From assembly GCA_963281255.1 (NCBI GenBank), contig OY725501.1, positions 3,325,674-3,389,673 on the forward strand: a stretch of 64,000 bases of DNA. The letters are read 5' to 3'. The translations under genes and the position numbers were made by a program. Of this stretch, positions 29,910 through 41,122 are shown piece by piece (position 1 is the stretch's first letter; every line of letters starts with the position of its first letter). This stretch comes from Aphrocallistes beatrix (Eukaryota > Porifera > Hexactinellida > Sceptrulophora > Aphrocallistidae). The notes under the pieces are model-generated. The model had not been told where the DNA came from, did no database searches, and worked only from the letters and a program-made list of their open reading frames with translations.

Positions 29910-32900
29910 ATGATGAGTGGAACAGATAGCCCTGTATCATCACCCCCACATAACGGTATACACCATCTCTTGAATGTTTCGCAATCACGGGCGACTCCTC
30001 GTGCACATAATATCAACACTGTCAAATGTTTGTTGTGCAATAACATTGTATCAAGCTCAAGCTTAAATTCACACATGGTGAAATGCCATAACGCGTCTTC
30101 TAATCAGTTAAAAAGATCAATACCTATCAAAACATCTGTCTTAAATATCCCCTCTCCCCCCAAACAAACATTTTCCACTGCTAATGGCATTAGTGGGCAG
30201 GCGGTATTTCAAAGTGAGCACAAGATTAAATTCCACAACTACGTTCCGGAGAGTCAAGTCGTCATGAAATCAGATAGCATCACTAACAGCCCCAAATCAA
30301 GCAATTCTAGCGTAAAAGTGAGTTAGTCACTGTCCTAGCTTCCAATCGCAGCAACTAGAAATTTAAATTTATTATTTTCCGTTTTAGGGATCTGATACTC
30401 AAAGTCCAAAATCTTCTCAAAAATTGTATTCTCTCTCAAACTCAAAATATGACATACAACTCTGCGAAGCTGTCAAGCCTAAGCACCTGGAGAGTATTCT
30501 AGGTCAAGAGTCGGGAGTTAGTAAGATGATGCAGATAATGGCTGAGTTCAAACGAGGAGAATTCTCAAATGTGCTAATCACTGGACCCTTAGGATCAGGC
30601 AAAGTAAGTGTAATAATCTTATTTTCTATTTGCATAGTTACCGTTACGTTTCCAATTTTATGTTTTCGATTAGACTACATTATTTGGGATCTTTGATCGG
30701 TTCATAGGAACAGAAATTGAAACTCACCTCCTTGATATCGGACAGAACGAGGGGAAAGAATTTTCTAGAAAGCTAGCAAACAGCTCGAAGCCTGCGTTCC
30801 TTCTCCTAGACAATATCCACCTACTCAAGGACGAGCAAGAGGTGAGCACCATTTTCTGATTAATTAATATTAATGCAATGAAGTGCAAGGTAATAGCATC
30901 TAGCAGGTGTAACTATGATTGCAATGCTTCTACTGAATTATTGCCTTATAAGGTAAAAAGTGAGCTCGTGTGGCATCACATTCATTCATTACACGCACAC
31001 AGAATGCCTGGCGGGAAATATATATATTTGAATTACATCAAACATTCTGCAAAAATAGGATCATTTGAGTTTCAATTCATGCTAGCATCTAACCTTAGTT
31101 AGATGCTGTAATTGGATGCTACTGGTAATTGGAGTACTTTGTCAGCACGAATAAACTAGAAAATTGATAGTAAGCTCAAGTGTTTAGGTAGCAGTTTATT
31201 GTGGTTGCAATTGTGTGGAATGGGTGGCAAACTTAATGACCGCATCAATTATTTCCTAGAACCATTCCATGTTGTGACATTATTCCGTCTTCAGGATGAA
31301 CTTTAAGATGTGTAATGATATTCCTGCTGAGGTTGAGATTAACATTGGAAGAATAAATTGAAATTTTTTGGCGAGCCCAGTCGCTTTGTATAATGTAATC
31401 ATAATACAATTAGTAGTGTTTTTACAATCTTTCGATGACACCTAACCATAAATAGACTTTTAACTTGTTTATCAAAATCAAAATGCCTACCTCGACAAAA
31501 GTTTAATCATACTTTTGTAGAATCGAGATTACTATTAATATTTTCCAGTGAAGTAGCATAATCGTTAACTTTTGCATTGCCTCAATTGAATTTCTGCACA
31601 AATAAGAATTTTACTTTTGCTTGCTTGAATCATATTAGAATCATTAGATTATTTAGCTGTCACTACCATATTAAAACAATATTCGTTTATGCAATGCAAT
31701 AAATATCCATTTCAGGAATATGTTAAATACGTGAATAGTACTAACCGCAAGTCCAAAGTTTGATAATTGATTCCTAATTTGGTTTGAATGTTTCATAATC
31801 AAGTCTCAGTTAGGTTTAGCTCTTCCATTGTGTAGCTTATTGAATTAACTAATGTATGGTCACTTCGATATAGTACGTAGTATCACTCACTCATTAAAAT
31901 CCTATCGTGAATAGTTTCTTCCAAAAAAAGATATTGAACCTACTTTAGCTGATCTGTCAATGTAAGCAAAATCTTGGAGTCAATCATTTGTTTCCCATAT
32001 TTGGCTATGTTGAGTTGTTCATACTTCCAGCACAGTTACGTTACTAGACTAATACTCTAGTTGGACTAATTCCTATTACCTTAAAGGCATAGAACGCGGT
32101 ACGGCTGGTACGTACATGACAGTACCTGTTTTTATTTTGCTTCCTACAGGCCTGTAAGGTCCACAGCATTCATACATTAATGGCATCTTCATATGAATAA
32201 CACTGCTTAATAATAGACCTGATTAGTTGATAGAAATGAATCAGAAAGGGCCATTAGTATTTTCTTGAACTTTCTCACTTAGTCACTAGAGCTAATGCAT
32301 CGCTTCATTGATGTTTACAAGAGTTAAGTATCAGTAAATATTCCCTCAAATATGCTCTCACCTTTTAAATTTAACATTTCAGCTGACTGATTAATGTATA
32401 TTTTTATCAGGAGTAGGTGGCTTAACTTCTCGTGAGAGCTATACATGTTCAGGTTAAAACGATACATGTATTCTTATCTTTAAAACCTGCGCACTAATCA
32501 CTATTAATTACCATATACCCTCAATGATTTTGTCATCATCTCTTTTTGGTAAAATCAGACTGTTAACTGGTCTCACTTTGATGATAATTTCCTCTTAAAC
32601 TATTATAAATTAAATTAACTTAATATTCAGTCAGGAATTTGCAGACAAAGTTTCGTAATTGGACGTCCGTTTGGAGAGGGAAGTGGATCAAAATAGGAAT
32701 TTGAAAGTGATGAATACTTCGTCACGCGGTTGATGGTTTAATGTGGGTTTCCCTTTGCTCTTGAGTTAAATTAAAATTAAGGAAATGGTAGCTTAATGCG
32801 GTATCACGGAATTTTGCGCATCCGTCCCTAGCATTTTTCCCTGTGTTAAAAAGTCTTAGTCAGATCTTAGTCAGATTTCCTGTCTCGACATTTAAACCAA

Positions 32901-35900
32901 TGGAGAATTTCAACGCAATGTTTACCATAGATTGTATAATGACACAATTATATCACTAAATTAACTAATATGAAAGTTGTTTGTTCATTCTGCACTGTAG
33001 TACAGCTTATGATTGCTTTTGCATTGATTATTCAAGAAAGTTCATTTCTACAGAACTTACGAAGCGAATCCAGCGCTGCTGCAATTCTAAAAAAACATAC
33101 ATAAGTCTGTTTCAGCTGAACATGTGGCAGAGTGGACTTTGAATTCGTAATAATCCAGAGTAATCTTGTGAAGTCAACTCATACTCCACGAGTTCTTGAA
33201 TTTGTTGAGCATAAATGGCAAGTTCAACCATGAACTGACCCCCAGATTACATCTAGGGTGTTTTATGGCTCGTGTTTGTCTAGTCAGGTTTTCTGATGAC
33301 AATCTATGTCTTAAATCGTGAGGAGTAAAAGCATGTCCAAAATACTACGTCTAAAATTAGAACTTTTTCGATTGAGTCTATAAACTCGAGTAACAATTAA
33401 AAGTATAGAATATGGTGATATAAGATGCCCTTTGACTGGAAGTATATTAGCTAGCGTATTGGTGTGATTAAAACAACATTTGTGTTTATATAACATAGCT
33501 GATAATACAAAAGTTAGGATTATCATTATGCGAAGTATTTATATTATAAAATTGGTGCGAAATTGATTTGATGACTCATCATGATGATATCATGTAAATG
33601 ATAAAGGACTTCTGTTTAGTAATTATATGGAGCTACGTTCGTATCTACAATTCAAGTAAGACTATTTCTAACACATACAAGTAATAATTAATCAAATCAT
33701 TTCTCCCATTTGTCAAGTTTCGTCAACACGACGTGGGGCTCTCAATTTAAGAATAAATAACTTTCCTTTCACTTATGGACTTAGAATGACCTGAATCTCC
33801 TAAGTGCTGGACATTCCATGGAAGGTTGAAACTTCTATGATGATATACTGAAACGCATCAATAATTAAGCCTGAATGCTTCAAATGCCTGAGATACGTTT
33901 AATGACATAAGCTATTGAAAAGGACTTAGAAAAGATTGTGTTCCAGAATTGAGTAGTATTTGGACCTAATAAAATTCTAAATAACCGCCTTCTTCAGAAG
34001 TTTAGTCTTTTATCTAATCAGCATTTTCTCGTATTGAGTGAAATCATACTGTCTACACTTTGTAAATTGAATTTTTTACCAATTTTAGAGCTGAAATAGT
34101 TGTGGTTCATTCCTAACAACAAGAACTGTAGTCTTTCCAGTAAGCTCCTAAAATTTTCAAAATCACTTCTTTTCTGCTTATCAATTCATGAAATTTGGGA
34201 TAACTTAATTTTCAGGCTAAAAAACATTCCAGACTTTTAATACCTAGAACTTTCTCAAATTTCTCAATAATTTTACAATAGTACAATAGTAGTACTAAAT
34301 GTTGATAGCAGCGGTAATTTCTGATAATTCTGAGTTGCACCATACTTAATAAGTTTTACAATACTTTTTCTATTAATTATATTCTAATTTATGTAGCAAT
34401 TCTCTGAAAAATTGTTTCCATATAGAAAATTATTGGGTTGATATTTAGAAATTCTGAGCCAATAAGGAAAGTTCATTGCCACCAAATATCTAATTGGTAT
34501 ATCATAATTATTTTTCATAGAATCAAACAAGCGAATTATAGTATGTACCTCATTGTGTGTTTGCATATTTGGAAATAAGCTCACTCACTAACTTCAACCA
34601 CAGTAGCATTCTACCTGCAAATGCATCTGATACTAAAATAAAACATTTTCCCAAAACGGCAATATTTATTCTATAAGGACAAATTAATGTTTTATCAGCA
34701 CCCATCTGTTGGATATATTTATATAAATCATTTTAGGAAACTCTGATTGAAATTCTAACCAATGGACATAACATATTTTTGGTTGGAACAGCTTCAGACG
34801 TTACTAATATGATGCTACCTAAGAGTCTATCCAAACTGCAGCAAGTAACCCTAGAGAAGTTTGACAGTACTTCAATTTACAAGATTCTAGAAGATGCCAA
34901 AACGCACCTGACAAGCATTTTGGAATCTAAAGAAGGGTGTGTTACCATTTCGTTCTATGATCGTAGTTTGAAATATTTGTTGTACATAATTATAGCATAA
35001 ATGCTAGCTTATTATTGTGTTGCAAAATTTCAGATCAATTTATCAAAATTTGTTTCAATATAGTGAGAAGTTGGATATTAGTTCAGAAGACTTAGAGAAA
35101 GTCGTCTCACTTTGCAACGGAAGTGCTTCGAATGCCCTTTCACAATTTCAGGCGCTAGTAGCTCTAAACGAGACCCAGAACCAAAGTTCCAATAGTCCCA
35201 GAGATGGGAACTCCAGTCCGATCTCCAACTCCAAGTTAGGGAATAAAGTTCTCGCATCATTAGTCACATCGATCGTCAGTATCCCTCAGACCCCACCCTC
35301 CCTCAGTTCAACCTTGTCAGATATCAGAGCTGCTCTTACCAGCAAATCAAAAAAGTCTGCGAATCCCAATCACACAAACAGTGCGAGAACTCATGCTAGA
35401 ACTAAACGATCGAATAAGCAAGACTTATCGGCAGTTGCACCAGATTCCAAACGAATTTTCTCTTCCAGTTTCCAGCCCCCTCTAGCAAAGGTGAATCTCC
35501 AAACTCCCAAGCAGGAATTGTCTATAAATGGAGATGCCTCTAAAATGGTTCCTTTAAAATATATCCCGATTACGGCCACCAATGGAACAACTCCCGTACT
35601 CACTGCCCCCTTTCCGACACCGATATTCGTGACACATCAACTTCCATCTTCGCCTGTCGCCACCAAATCAGCTGAAAAGCAGACAATAGAGGCGAAACCA
35701 GTCATAATTAACGGGAACCCTAAATTATTGGAAGGCCAGCTGATCAATCTAGGAGCTAATCAGGTGCAAAATGAACAGGGGAATCTTATCTGGACTCTTT
35801 ACTTCGCTATGCTCACTGGTAACTCAGATTCTGCCCTCTTGGTTCTATCTTCTCTGCTACAGAGCGGAGTTAAGCCTCTCACTATCGCACAGGAACTAGT

Positions 35901-36355
35901 GGCATTCGCATCTCTATATATTGGTAAGCTAAGTTCATGATACTATTCTTATACATTAAACCAATGTTGTTGTTGTTGTTTTTATTATTATAATATTTTC
36001 ATAGGTCTCTCAGATACTAATGCATTACAAACAGCTCTCCTAGCCTATCAGTCTTGTCAGTCTCTTCCATCAACACACACTACGGTAAATATATTATAAT
36101 AAATTTCAATTTGAATTCAGATGTGTCTTCAAATAATTTTCGAAATTTTGTTGGCCCCAAACTAATAATATAATTCATAATGTCTCCTAAAAATTCTAAC
36201 ATTGATTATCTGTGAGCATTGAAATGACGCTATTTTGCATTTCATAGATTCTTCTTACCCAAGTCATACTCCAACTGACAAAATGCACCAAATCCACAGA
36301 GACGAGAGACAAGTATTTTCAGCTACAGTTGCAACTAGCTCATACACAGAACTAA
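29910..36355 (+). CDS. WRNIP1: Divergent WRNIP1/RarA-like AAA protein, seven exons
   Basis: Exons 29910-30317, 30388-30603, 30674-30841, 34737-34936, 35034-35923, 36005-36084 and 36248-36355 join in frame to about 689 residues. Residues 40-59 form a RAD18-type UBZ4 ubiquitin finger (C-x2-C-x11-H-x3-C). The AAA part has Walker A GPLGSGKTT, but Walker B reads LLLDNIH: the catalytic Glu is Asn255. Sensor-1 region is LVGTASD. The C terminus (LYFAMLTGNSDSAL, FASLYIGLSDTNALQ, LLAYQSCQSL) matches the WRNIP1 oligomerisation region. WRNIP1 guards stalled replication forks. About 200 Ser/Pro/Thr-rich residues in exon 5 are extra, and the usual C-terminal end is missing. Intron 3 is 3.9 kb. Family call good; strict orthology less so. 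Confidence 0.82.
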
Positions 36356-36474
36356 CCGGTGGACGTTACACACTCCAATCCTGGCGTTAGATCGATAATT
36401 TTACTCTTTCTAACTTCTCGATTCGCTCTGTTGTTTTATTCACTTTTATATTTGTATAATTCGTAATTATTGTC

Positions 36475-36674
36475 NNNNNNNNNNNNNNNNNNNNNNNNNN
36501 NNNNNNNNNNNNNNNNNNNNNNNNNNNNNNNNNNNNNNNNNNNNNNNNNNNNNNNNNNNNNNNNNNNNNNNNNNNNNNNNNNNNNNNNNNNNNNNNNNNN
36601 NNNNNNNNNNNNNNNNNNNNNNNNNNNNNNNNNNNNNNNNNNNNNNNNNNNNNNNNNNNNNNNNNNNNNNNNNN
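36475..36674. other. Assembly gap (200 N)
   Basis: Exactly 200 N, the style of a fixed-length scaffold join. The true distance and any sequence between the WRNIP1-like 3' end and HSP70 are unknown. Confidence 0.99.
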
Positions 36675-37093
36675 GTGAAGAACTATGGAAGAACATTCTT
36701 TAGTGAATGCATGCATGCATGAATGTAGAGCAAAGTGATTGGCTGAGGTTTAGTTGCATGATCTGCATATATGGAAATATACGTATAATGAAATATAATG
36801 ATGGCATATCGTACGGTTGTTCGAGGATGATGTGATATAAACATTTGACTATTTAAGGATATGAACCGAAACCAAAATTATTTGCTTAGTAGAAATTTGC
36901 TAAATAAATGCTCAATGGAGATTCCTAACTCGTTGATTCAGTGAATTCATCTGTGATGTACTACCCTCTGCTAATTCTAAAATTCCTATACTATATGGTT
37001 AGAAATATAATGTAACAGTACAAGGATGGAGAGCTTTAATCATCTTTTATCCTACAAAGCCAGCTGACCAGTAAAGTTACTAAAAAAACTCAC

Positions 37094-37202
37094 CCAGACT
37101 GACTAGTGGTTTCTCATCATGACCAGTAGAGGCTATCTGTGAAGCATATTTCATTGCGAGAGCATTGATCAAATCGGTTGCTGACATGATAACTCTGACC
37201 AT
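37094..37202 (-). CDS. Possible first coding exon of an unidentified minus-strand gene
   Basis: Two in-frame ATGs (37202 and 37187) open a reading frame containing MSATDLINALAMKYASQI. It ends at a strong donor, CTGG|GTGAGT (exon end 37094). The composition is more protein-like than the surroundings. No downstream exon could be proven; the gene may continue into the assembly gap. The product is not recognised. Confidence 0.28.
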
Positions 37203-37736
37203 GAGTAATTTTCCTCTCAAAAGAAACCAATAATGCTCCCATTTGCGTTTACAATGATTACACTAACCAAAATATAGAAACAGAAGAATATTTGGGGTTT
37301 ATTGATCGTCTAAAATCTAAGAGAATAGATTGTTGACTCCGCTAAGTCCGCTTATTAATCGGGACACTTTGGTCCCGGATATTTGTCGCAATTAACCAAT
37401 CGGAGGCCCTCCTGACGGATTCTAAAAATAATTAGCCATGGCTCCTTTTAGAAATAAGATTAGAATCTTGCACGAAACTTTTCTAATTGTCATTTTGAAC
37501 AATAGTTCATTTCCTATTGATGGTTTCTGGAGAAATAATTTCGTACATTAATTAATCATAGCAATATTATGTTTTGATTCGGGCAATCGATGCCATATTC
37601 CAATACAGCTCAGCCCATAGGAAACAATGCAGCTTCTCAACCATTCTGATAAATCAAATGATCCTATACTATTCCACTCGTCTGAATGAAGCAATAGTAG
37701 GAAGCTATCCCCTTGCATTAGATTCTACAGGCTAGC

Positions 37737-39560
37737 ATGGCAGAGCGACCTGACTTTTTGGATTATTTCGACGAAGATCTCGCATTTCCAGGATCAAAAT
37801 CCGACCCCCCACCCGACCTGTCGAATCTTGACAAGATATTTGACTCTGGCTACGAAGAGAGTTCCGTCTCAGATAATAACATCGATTTGTTCTTCAAACC
37901 CCAAAAAGAACCAAAAGCTCCTGGACCCAAATCTGGTCCCGTAATCGGCATAGACCTCGGCACCACCTACTCATGCGTGAGTGTGTGGGAGGGCTCGGCC
38001 CCCCAGGTGATCCAGAACAGCTCCGGAAATAGAACCACGCCCTCCTGGGTGTGCTTCCCTCCCCACCCAGGCGAGGTGTTAGTTGGTGAAGCAGCCCAAT
38101 CAAAAGCGAATAAATTCGTACGAAGTACCATCTATGACTCGAAGAGATTGATTGGTCGTAAGTTCGTAGACTCGACTGTGCAAGAGAAGCTCCTCACTTG
38201 GCCGTTCAGCGTGAAGGAGCTGAATGGAATGTGTGCGGTGGGGGTAGAGGGCAGCGAAGGACTCGTCACACCTGAAGAAGTGTCCGCATACATCCTAGTC
38301 AAGATGAAGAACACTGCGGAGGACTACCTCGGTTGTCCCGTCAGTCGGGCGGTGGTGACGATTCCCGCCTACTTCAACGATGCACAGAGACAAGCGACGA
38401 AAGACGCATGTGTCATGTCCGGTCTTGAAGTTCTCCGGATTATTAACGAACCGACAGCTGCTGCAGTCGCCTACGGCCTAGCCAAAGAGATCGGAGATAA
38501 AGCGAAGAAGACCTTACTAGTGTTCGATTTCGGTGGAGGGACCCTGGATGTCACGACCCTACTCATAGATGACAAGGTGTTCGAGATCAAGAGCACGTGT
38601 GGAGATACGAAGCTAGGCGGCCAGGATGTTGATGAGAGTTTAGTGAATTATTTCCTGCCTAAAGTGCAGGCGGAATTTGGTACAGACATTCGAGATCACC
38701 CCAAGTCAATGAAGAAACTGAAAGAAGCCTGTCGAGACTTGAAGCATCAGTTGTCTCACTCGCATACAGCGAGTAGAGACATCGAGTCGCTTGTGAACGG
38801 GGAAGATCACGAAGTGAGTTTGTCGCGAGACGAGTTCAACTCTGTCTGCAAGCCGTTGCTTGAGAAATGCCTCATTCCAGTGGAGATGGCGATGAAAGAC
38901 GCAGGATTGAGTCCAGAGGCGATCGACGAAGTTTTATTAATCGGCGGGTCCACCCGAATCGTGGCGGTACGTACTATGCTAGAGGATTACTTCAAAGGCG
39001 TTCCTATCAGTAAGCGCATTAACCCCGATGAAGCGGTGGCTATGGGGGCCGCCATACAGGGAGCTAACCTGTCCTTCAACATCGAGGAGAAAGCGGGTAA
39101 TCATAAGCTGAACGGTCTGACACTGATGGACGTAACGGGCAAGAGCCTTGGCATAGCAGTATCAGGCGGGAAGATGAGTGTTATCGTGAAGAGGAATACA
39201 ACCATTCCGTATTCACACACCAAAATGTACAGAAATAATGAAGATTATCAGTCAGAAGCTCAAGTTGAAGTGTACGAGGGAGAAAATGAATTGATTAAGG
39301 ATAATAGGCACTTAGGTACGTTCATTCTACCCGGGCTCCCGCCTAAATTGAGAGGTAAAGTGAAAATAGGTGTCAAATTCACTGTAACAGCTGATGGCAT
39401 TCTGGAGGTAACAGCCAATGTGATGGTAGAGGGGGGAGAGTCCAAAAGTTTGGTTATAGAGAAGAACAAAGGACTACTGAGTGCCGATGAGGTAGAGGCA
39501 AAGAGACTCAAGATAGAGAAATGGGAGACAGAGTGTAAAATGAGTAAAATTAATTTATGA
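37737..39560 (+). CDS. Lid-less HSP70-family protein with N-terminal extension
   Basis: An intronless 607-residue ORF. The first ~65 residues are an acidic, Asp/Ser/Pro-rich extension not found in HSC70. The nucleotide-binding domain then starts with GIDLGTTYSC (71-80). All three HSP70 signatures are present (IDLGTTYS, LLVFDFGGGTLDVT, VLLIGGSTRI). The linker and substrate-binding beta domain follow (SLGIAVSGGKMSVIVKRNTTIP, an altered hydrophobic pocket region). The protein stops about 25 residues into the alpha-helical lid and has no EEVD or KDEL tail. ATPase chemistry should be intact, but client trapping and TPR co-chaperone binding should differ. An AG (TTCTACAG) seven bases before the ATG may end a 5' UTR intron. 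Possibly a lineage-specific retrocopy-derived HSP70. Confidence 0.92.
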   Translation: MAERPDFLDYFDEDLAFPGSKSDPPPDLSNLDKIFDSGYEESSVSDNNIDLFFKPQKEPKAPGPKSGPVIGIDLGTTYSCVSVWEGSAPQVIQNSSGNRTTPSWVCFPPHPGEVLVGEAAQSKANKFVRSTIYDSKRLIGRKFVDSTVQEKLLTWPFSVKELNGMCAVGVEGSEGLVTPEEVSAYILVKMKNTAEDYLGCPVSRAVVTIPAYFNDAQRQATKDACVMSGLEVLRIINEPTAAAVAYGLAKEIGDKAKKTLLVFDFGGGTLDVTTLLIDDKVFEIKSTCGDTKLGGQDVDESLVNYFLPKVQAEFGTDIRDHPKSMKKLKEACRDLKHQLSHSHTASRDIESLVNGEDHEVSLSRDEFNSVCKPLLEKCLIPVEMAMKDAGLSPEAIDEVLLIGGSTRIVAVRTMLEDYFKGVPISKRINPDEAVAMGAAIQGANLSFNIEEKAGNHKLNGLTLMDVTGKSLGIAVSGGKMSVIVKRNTTIPYSHTKMYRNNEDYQSEAQVEVYEGENELIKDNRHLGTFILPGLPPKLRGKVKIGVKFTVTADGILEVTANVMVEGGESKSLVIEKNKGLLSADEVEAKRLKIEKWETECKMSKINL

Positions 39561-40029
39561 AATTTTTGATGTATGTACTAGCATGAGTTGAGTGTACCAA
39601 ACATTGTGCATGGATTTCCAATTAGTATATGTTGTAGCTAAACAGGGATAGCTAGGATTGGATTTTCATAATTGTACGTGTCTTAGGAGCATTTCAAACG
39701 TTCCGTAACGCTTTCAAGCGGGGGTGGGGGGGTTAGCAAAGAGTGACAGTCCTATCATTGTTGTATTACAAGATGGTCAAAAGGATGACATAGGGAGATA
39801 GTGTCTAAAATCAAAGAATTTTGCGTTTCGCAACAACGTTTGAACGGCCCCTTAGTCCAATCCGGACGTTTCAGAAATCACGTATCAGGGATCTTGCATA
39901 ATACTACAGTGGCGTTCTATAGGCATTATTGATTCTAGTATCCATCTAATGCCATAACATAGTTTCAATTATTGACCATTCTCTCTAACCAATTCTCAAT
40001 CTCGTTTGTAAATCTAGCTTTTCCGCTCG
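39561..40029. other. Spacer between HSP70 and PDCD6
   Basis: It holds a Harbinger-like MITE (39686-39851) and otherwise AT-rich sequence. Confidence 0.5.
39686..39851. mobile_element. PIF/Harbinger-like MITE with TTA flanks
   Basis: TTA flanks both ends (39683-39685 and 39852-39854). Ends GGAGCATTTCAAACGTT and AACGTTTGAACGGCCCC are inverted repeats. A relative in opposite orientation is at 53482-53638. The superfamily is inferred from the 3-bp TTA duplication. Confidence 0.65.
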
Positions 40030-40560
40030 ATGGCTCATTCGCAGGCTCCGAATCAAGAATTCCTCTGGAAGATCTTCCAGAAAGTGGATGCTGACAAGAG
40101 CAATGCCATATCTGCCGATGAGTTGCAGAAAGCCCTCGGGAATGGGACCTGGACGGCTTTCAACCCAGAAACGATCCGCCTCATGATCGGAATGTTCGAC
40201 AGGGATCTGACCGGGACAATCAACTTCAACGAGTTCGGCGCTCTGTGGAAGTACGTTTGCGATTGGCAAGAAACTTTCCGCTCCTTCGACAAGGACAATT
40301 CCGGGTCTATCGACCGGGACGAGTTGAAGCAGGCGCTCACTACTTTCGGATACCGACTGAGTGACCGGTTTTATGACCTGCTTATTCGGAAATTCGACCG
40401 GTCTGGATCGGCGGCTATCCGCTTCGACGACTTCATTCAGTGCTGCATTGTGATCCAGACCCTGACCAACTCCTTTCAGAAGTTCGACACGAACCACAAC
40501 GGATGGATCACCATCGACTACGAGCAGTTCCTAACTCTAGCAGTCAGTCTGCGCCAGTAG
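40030..40560 (+). CDS. PDCD6: Penta-EF-hand calcium sensor ALG-2
   Basis: An intronless 176-residue ORF (human PDCD6 is 191). The Gly/Pro-rich N terminus is short, then FLWKIFQKVD and five EF-hands follow. EF1 (DADKSNAISADE) and EF3 (DKDNSGSIDRDE) are canonical calcium loops. EF2 (DRDLTGTINFNE) also looks competent. EF4 (DRSGSAAIRFDD) is weakened, and EF5 is the dimerising hand. FGYRLSDRFYDLLIRKFDR is near-invariant in the family. ALG-2 bridges ALIX, SEC31A and ESCRT partners in a calcium-dependent way at ER exit sites and endosomes. Identification is secure. Confidence 0.95.
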   Translation: MAHSQAPNQEFLWKIFQKVDADKSNAISADELQKALGNGTWTAFNPETIRLMIGMFDRDLTGTINFNEFGALWKYVCDWQETFRSFDKDNSGSIDRDELKQALTTFGYRLSDRFYDLLIRKFDRSGSAAIRFDDFIQCCIVIQTLTNSFQKFDTNHNGWITIDYEQFLTLAVSLRQ

Positions 40561-41122
40561 ACGCGACCTGTTCTTGTTGAGATATTTATCCTTCCCTCTC
40601 CCCTCAGAGATTCATTAGTTTTAATGACATTTTTGATATATTTTCTGTTTACAGTCTCAGATGCTTATTGATGAACCTCCGTCTACCGTGTACATTTTGG
40701 TTTACCCCACAAAGCTAATCTATTGGTTCATTTGCCTTTATTCACTGCTCTAACTTCCTTTTGTGGTCACTGGAATGTATGTTATTTAGCGCCCATGCCT
40801 GTAATCCGTGTGTAGTTAGTATCCTCTGCTGAGTACAGAAGCAAATCCTGTTTTATGACACTATAGTTCCACCATATCCTGAAATACTTGGACACAGATA
40901 TCAGATAACAAACTGAGAATATCACAAGGATATCCCCCGAGACAAGTTTAATATGAAATCTTTCTTTTAGAGAACGCTATAACCTAATCCGTATTATTTA
41001 TATTTGACACAAAATGATAGCTGATGATAGCATAAACATTCTTGTTTACTTTCTTTCTAGTTGCATGCTAGCTTTTAGATACAGTCCATCTAACTCAGTT
41101 CCATCCTCTGACAATTTCTGCG
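40561..41122. other. Spacer between PDCD6 and PPP4R1
   Basis: About 560 bp with no recognisable element. It should contain the PDCD6 3' UTR and PPP4R1 promoter by position. Confidence 0.5.
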
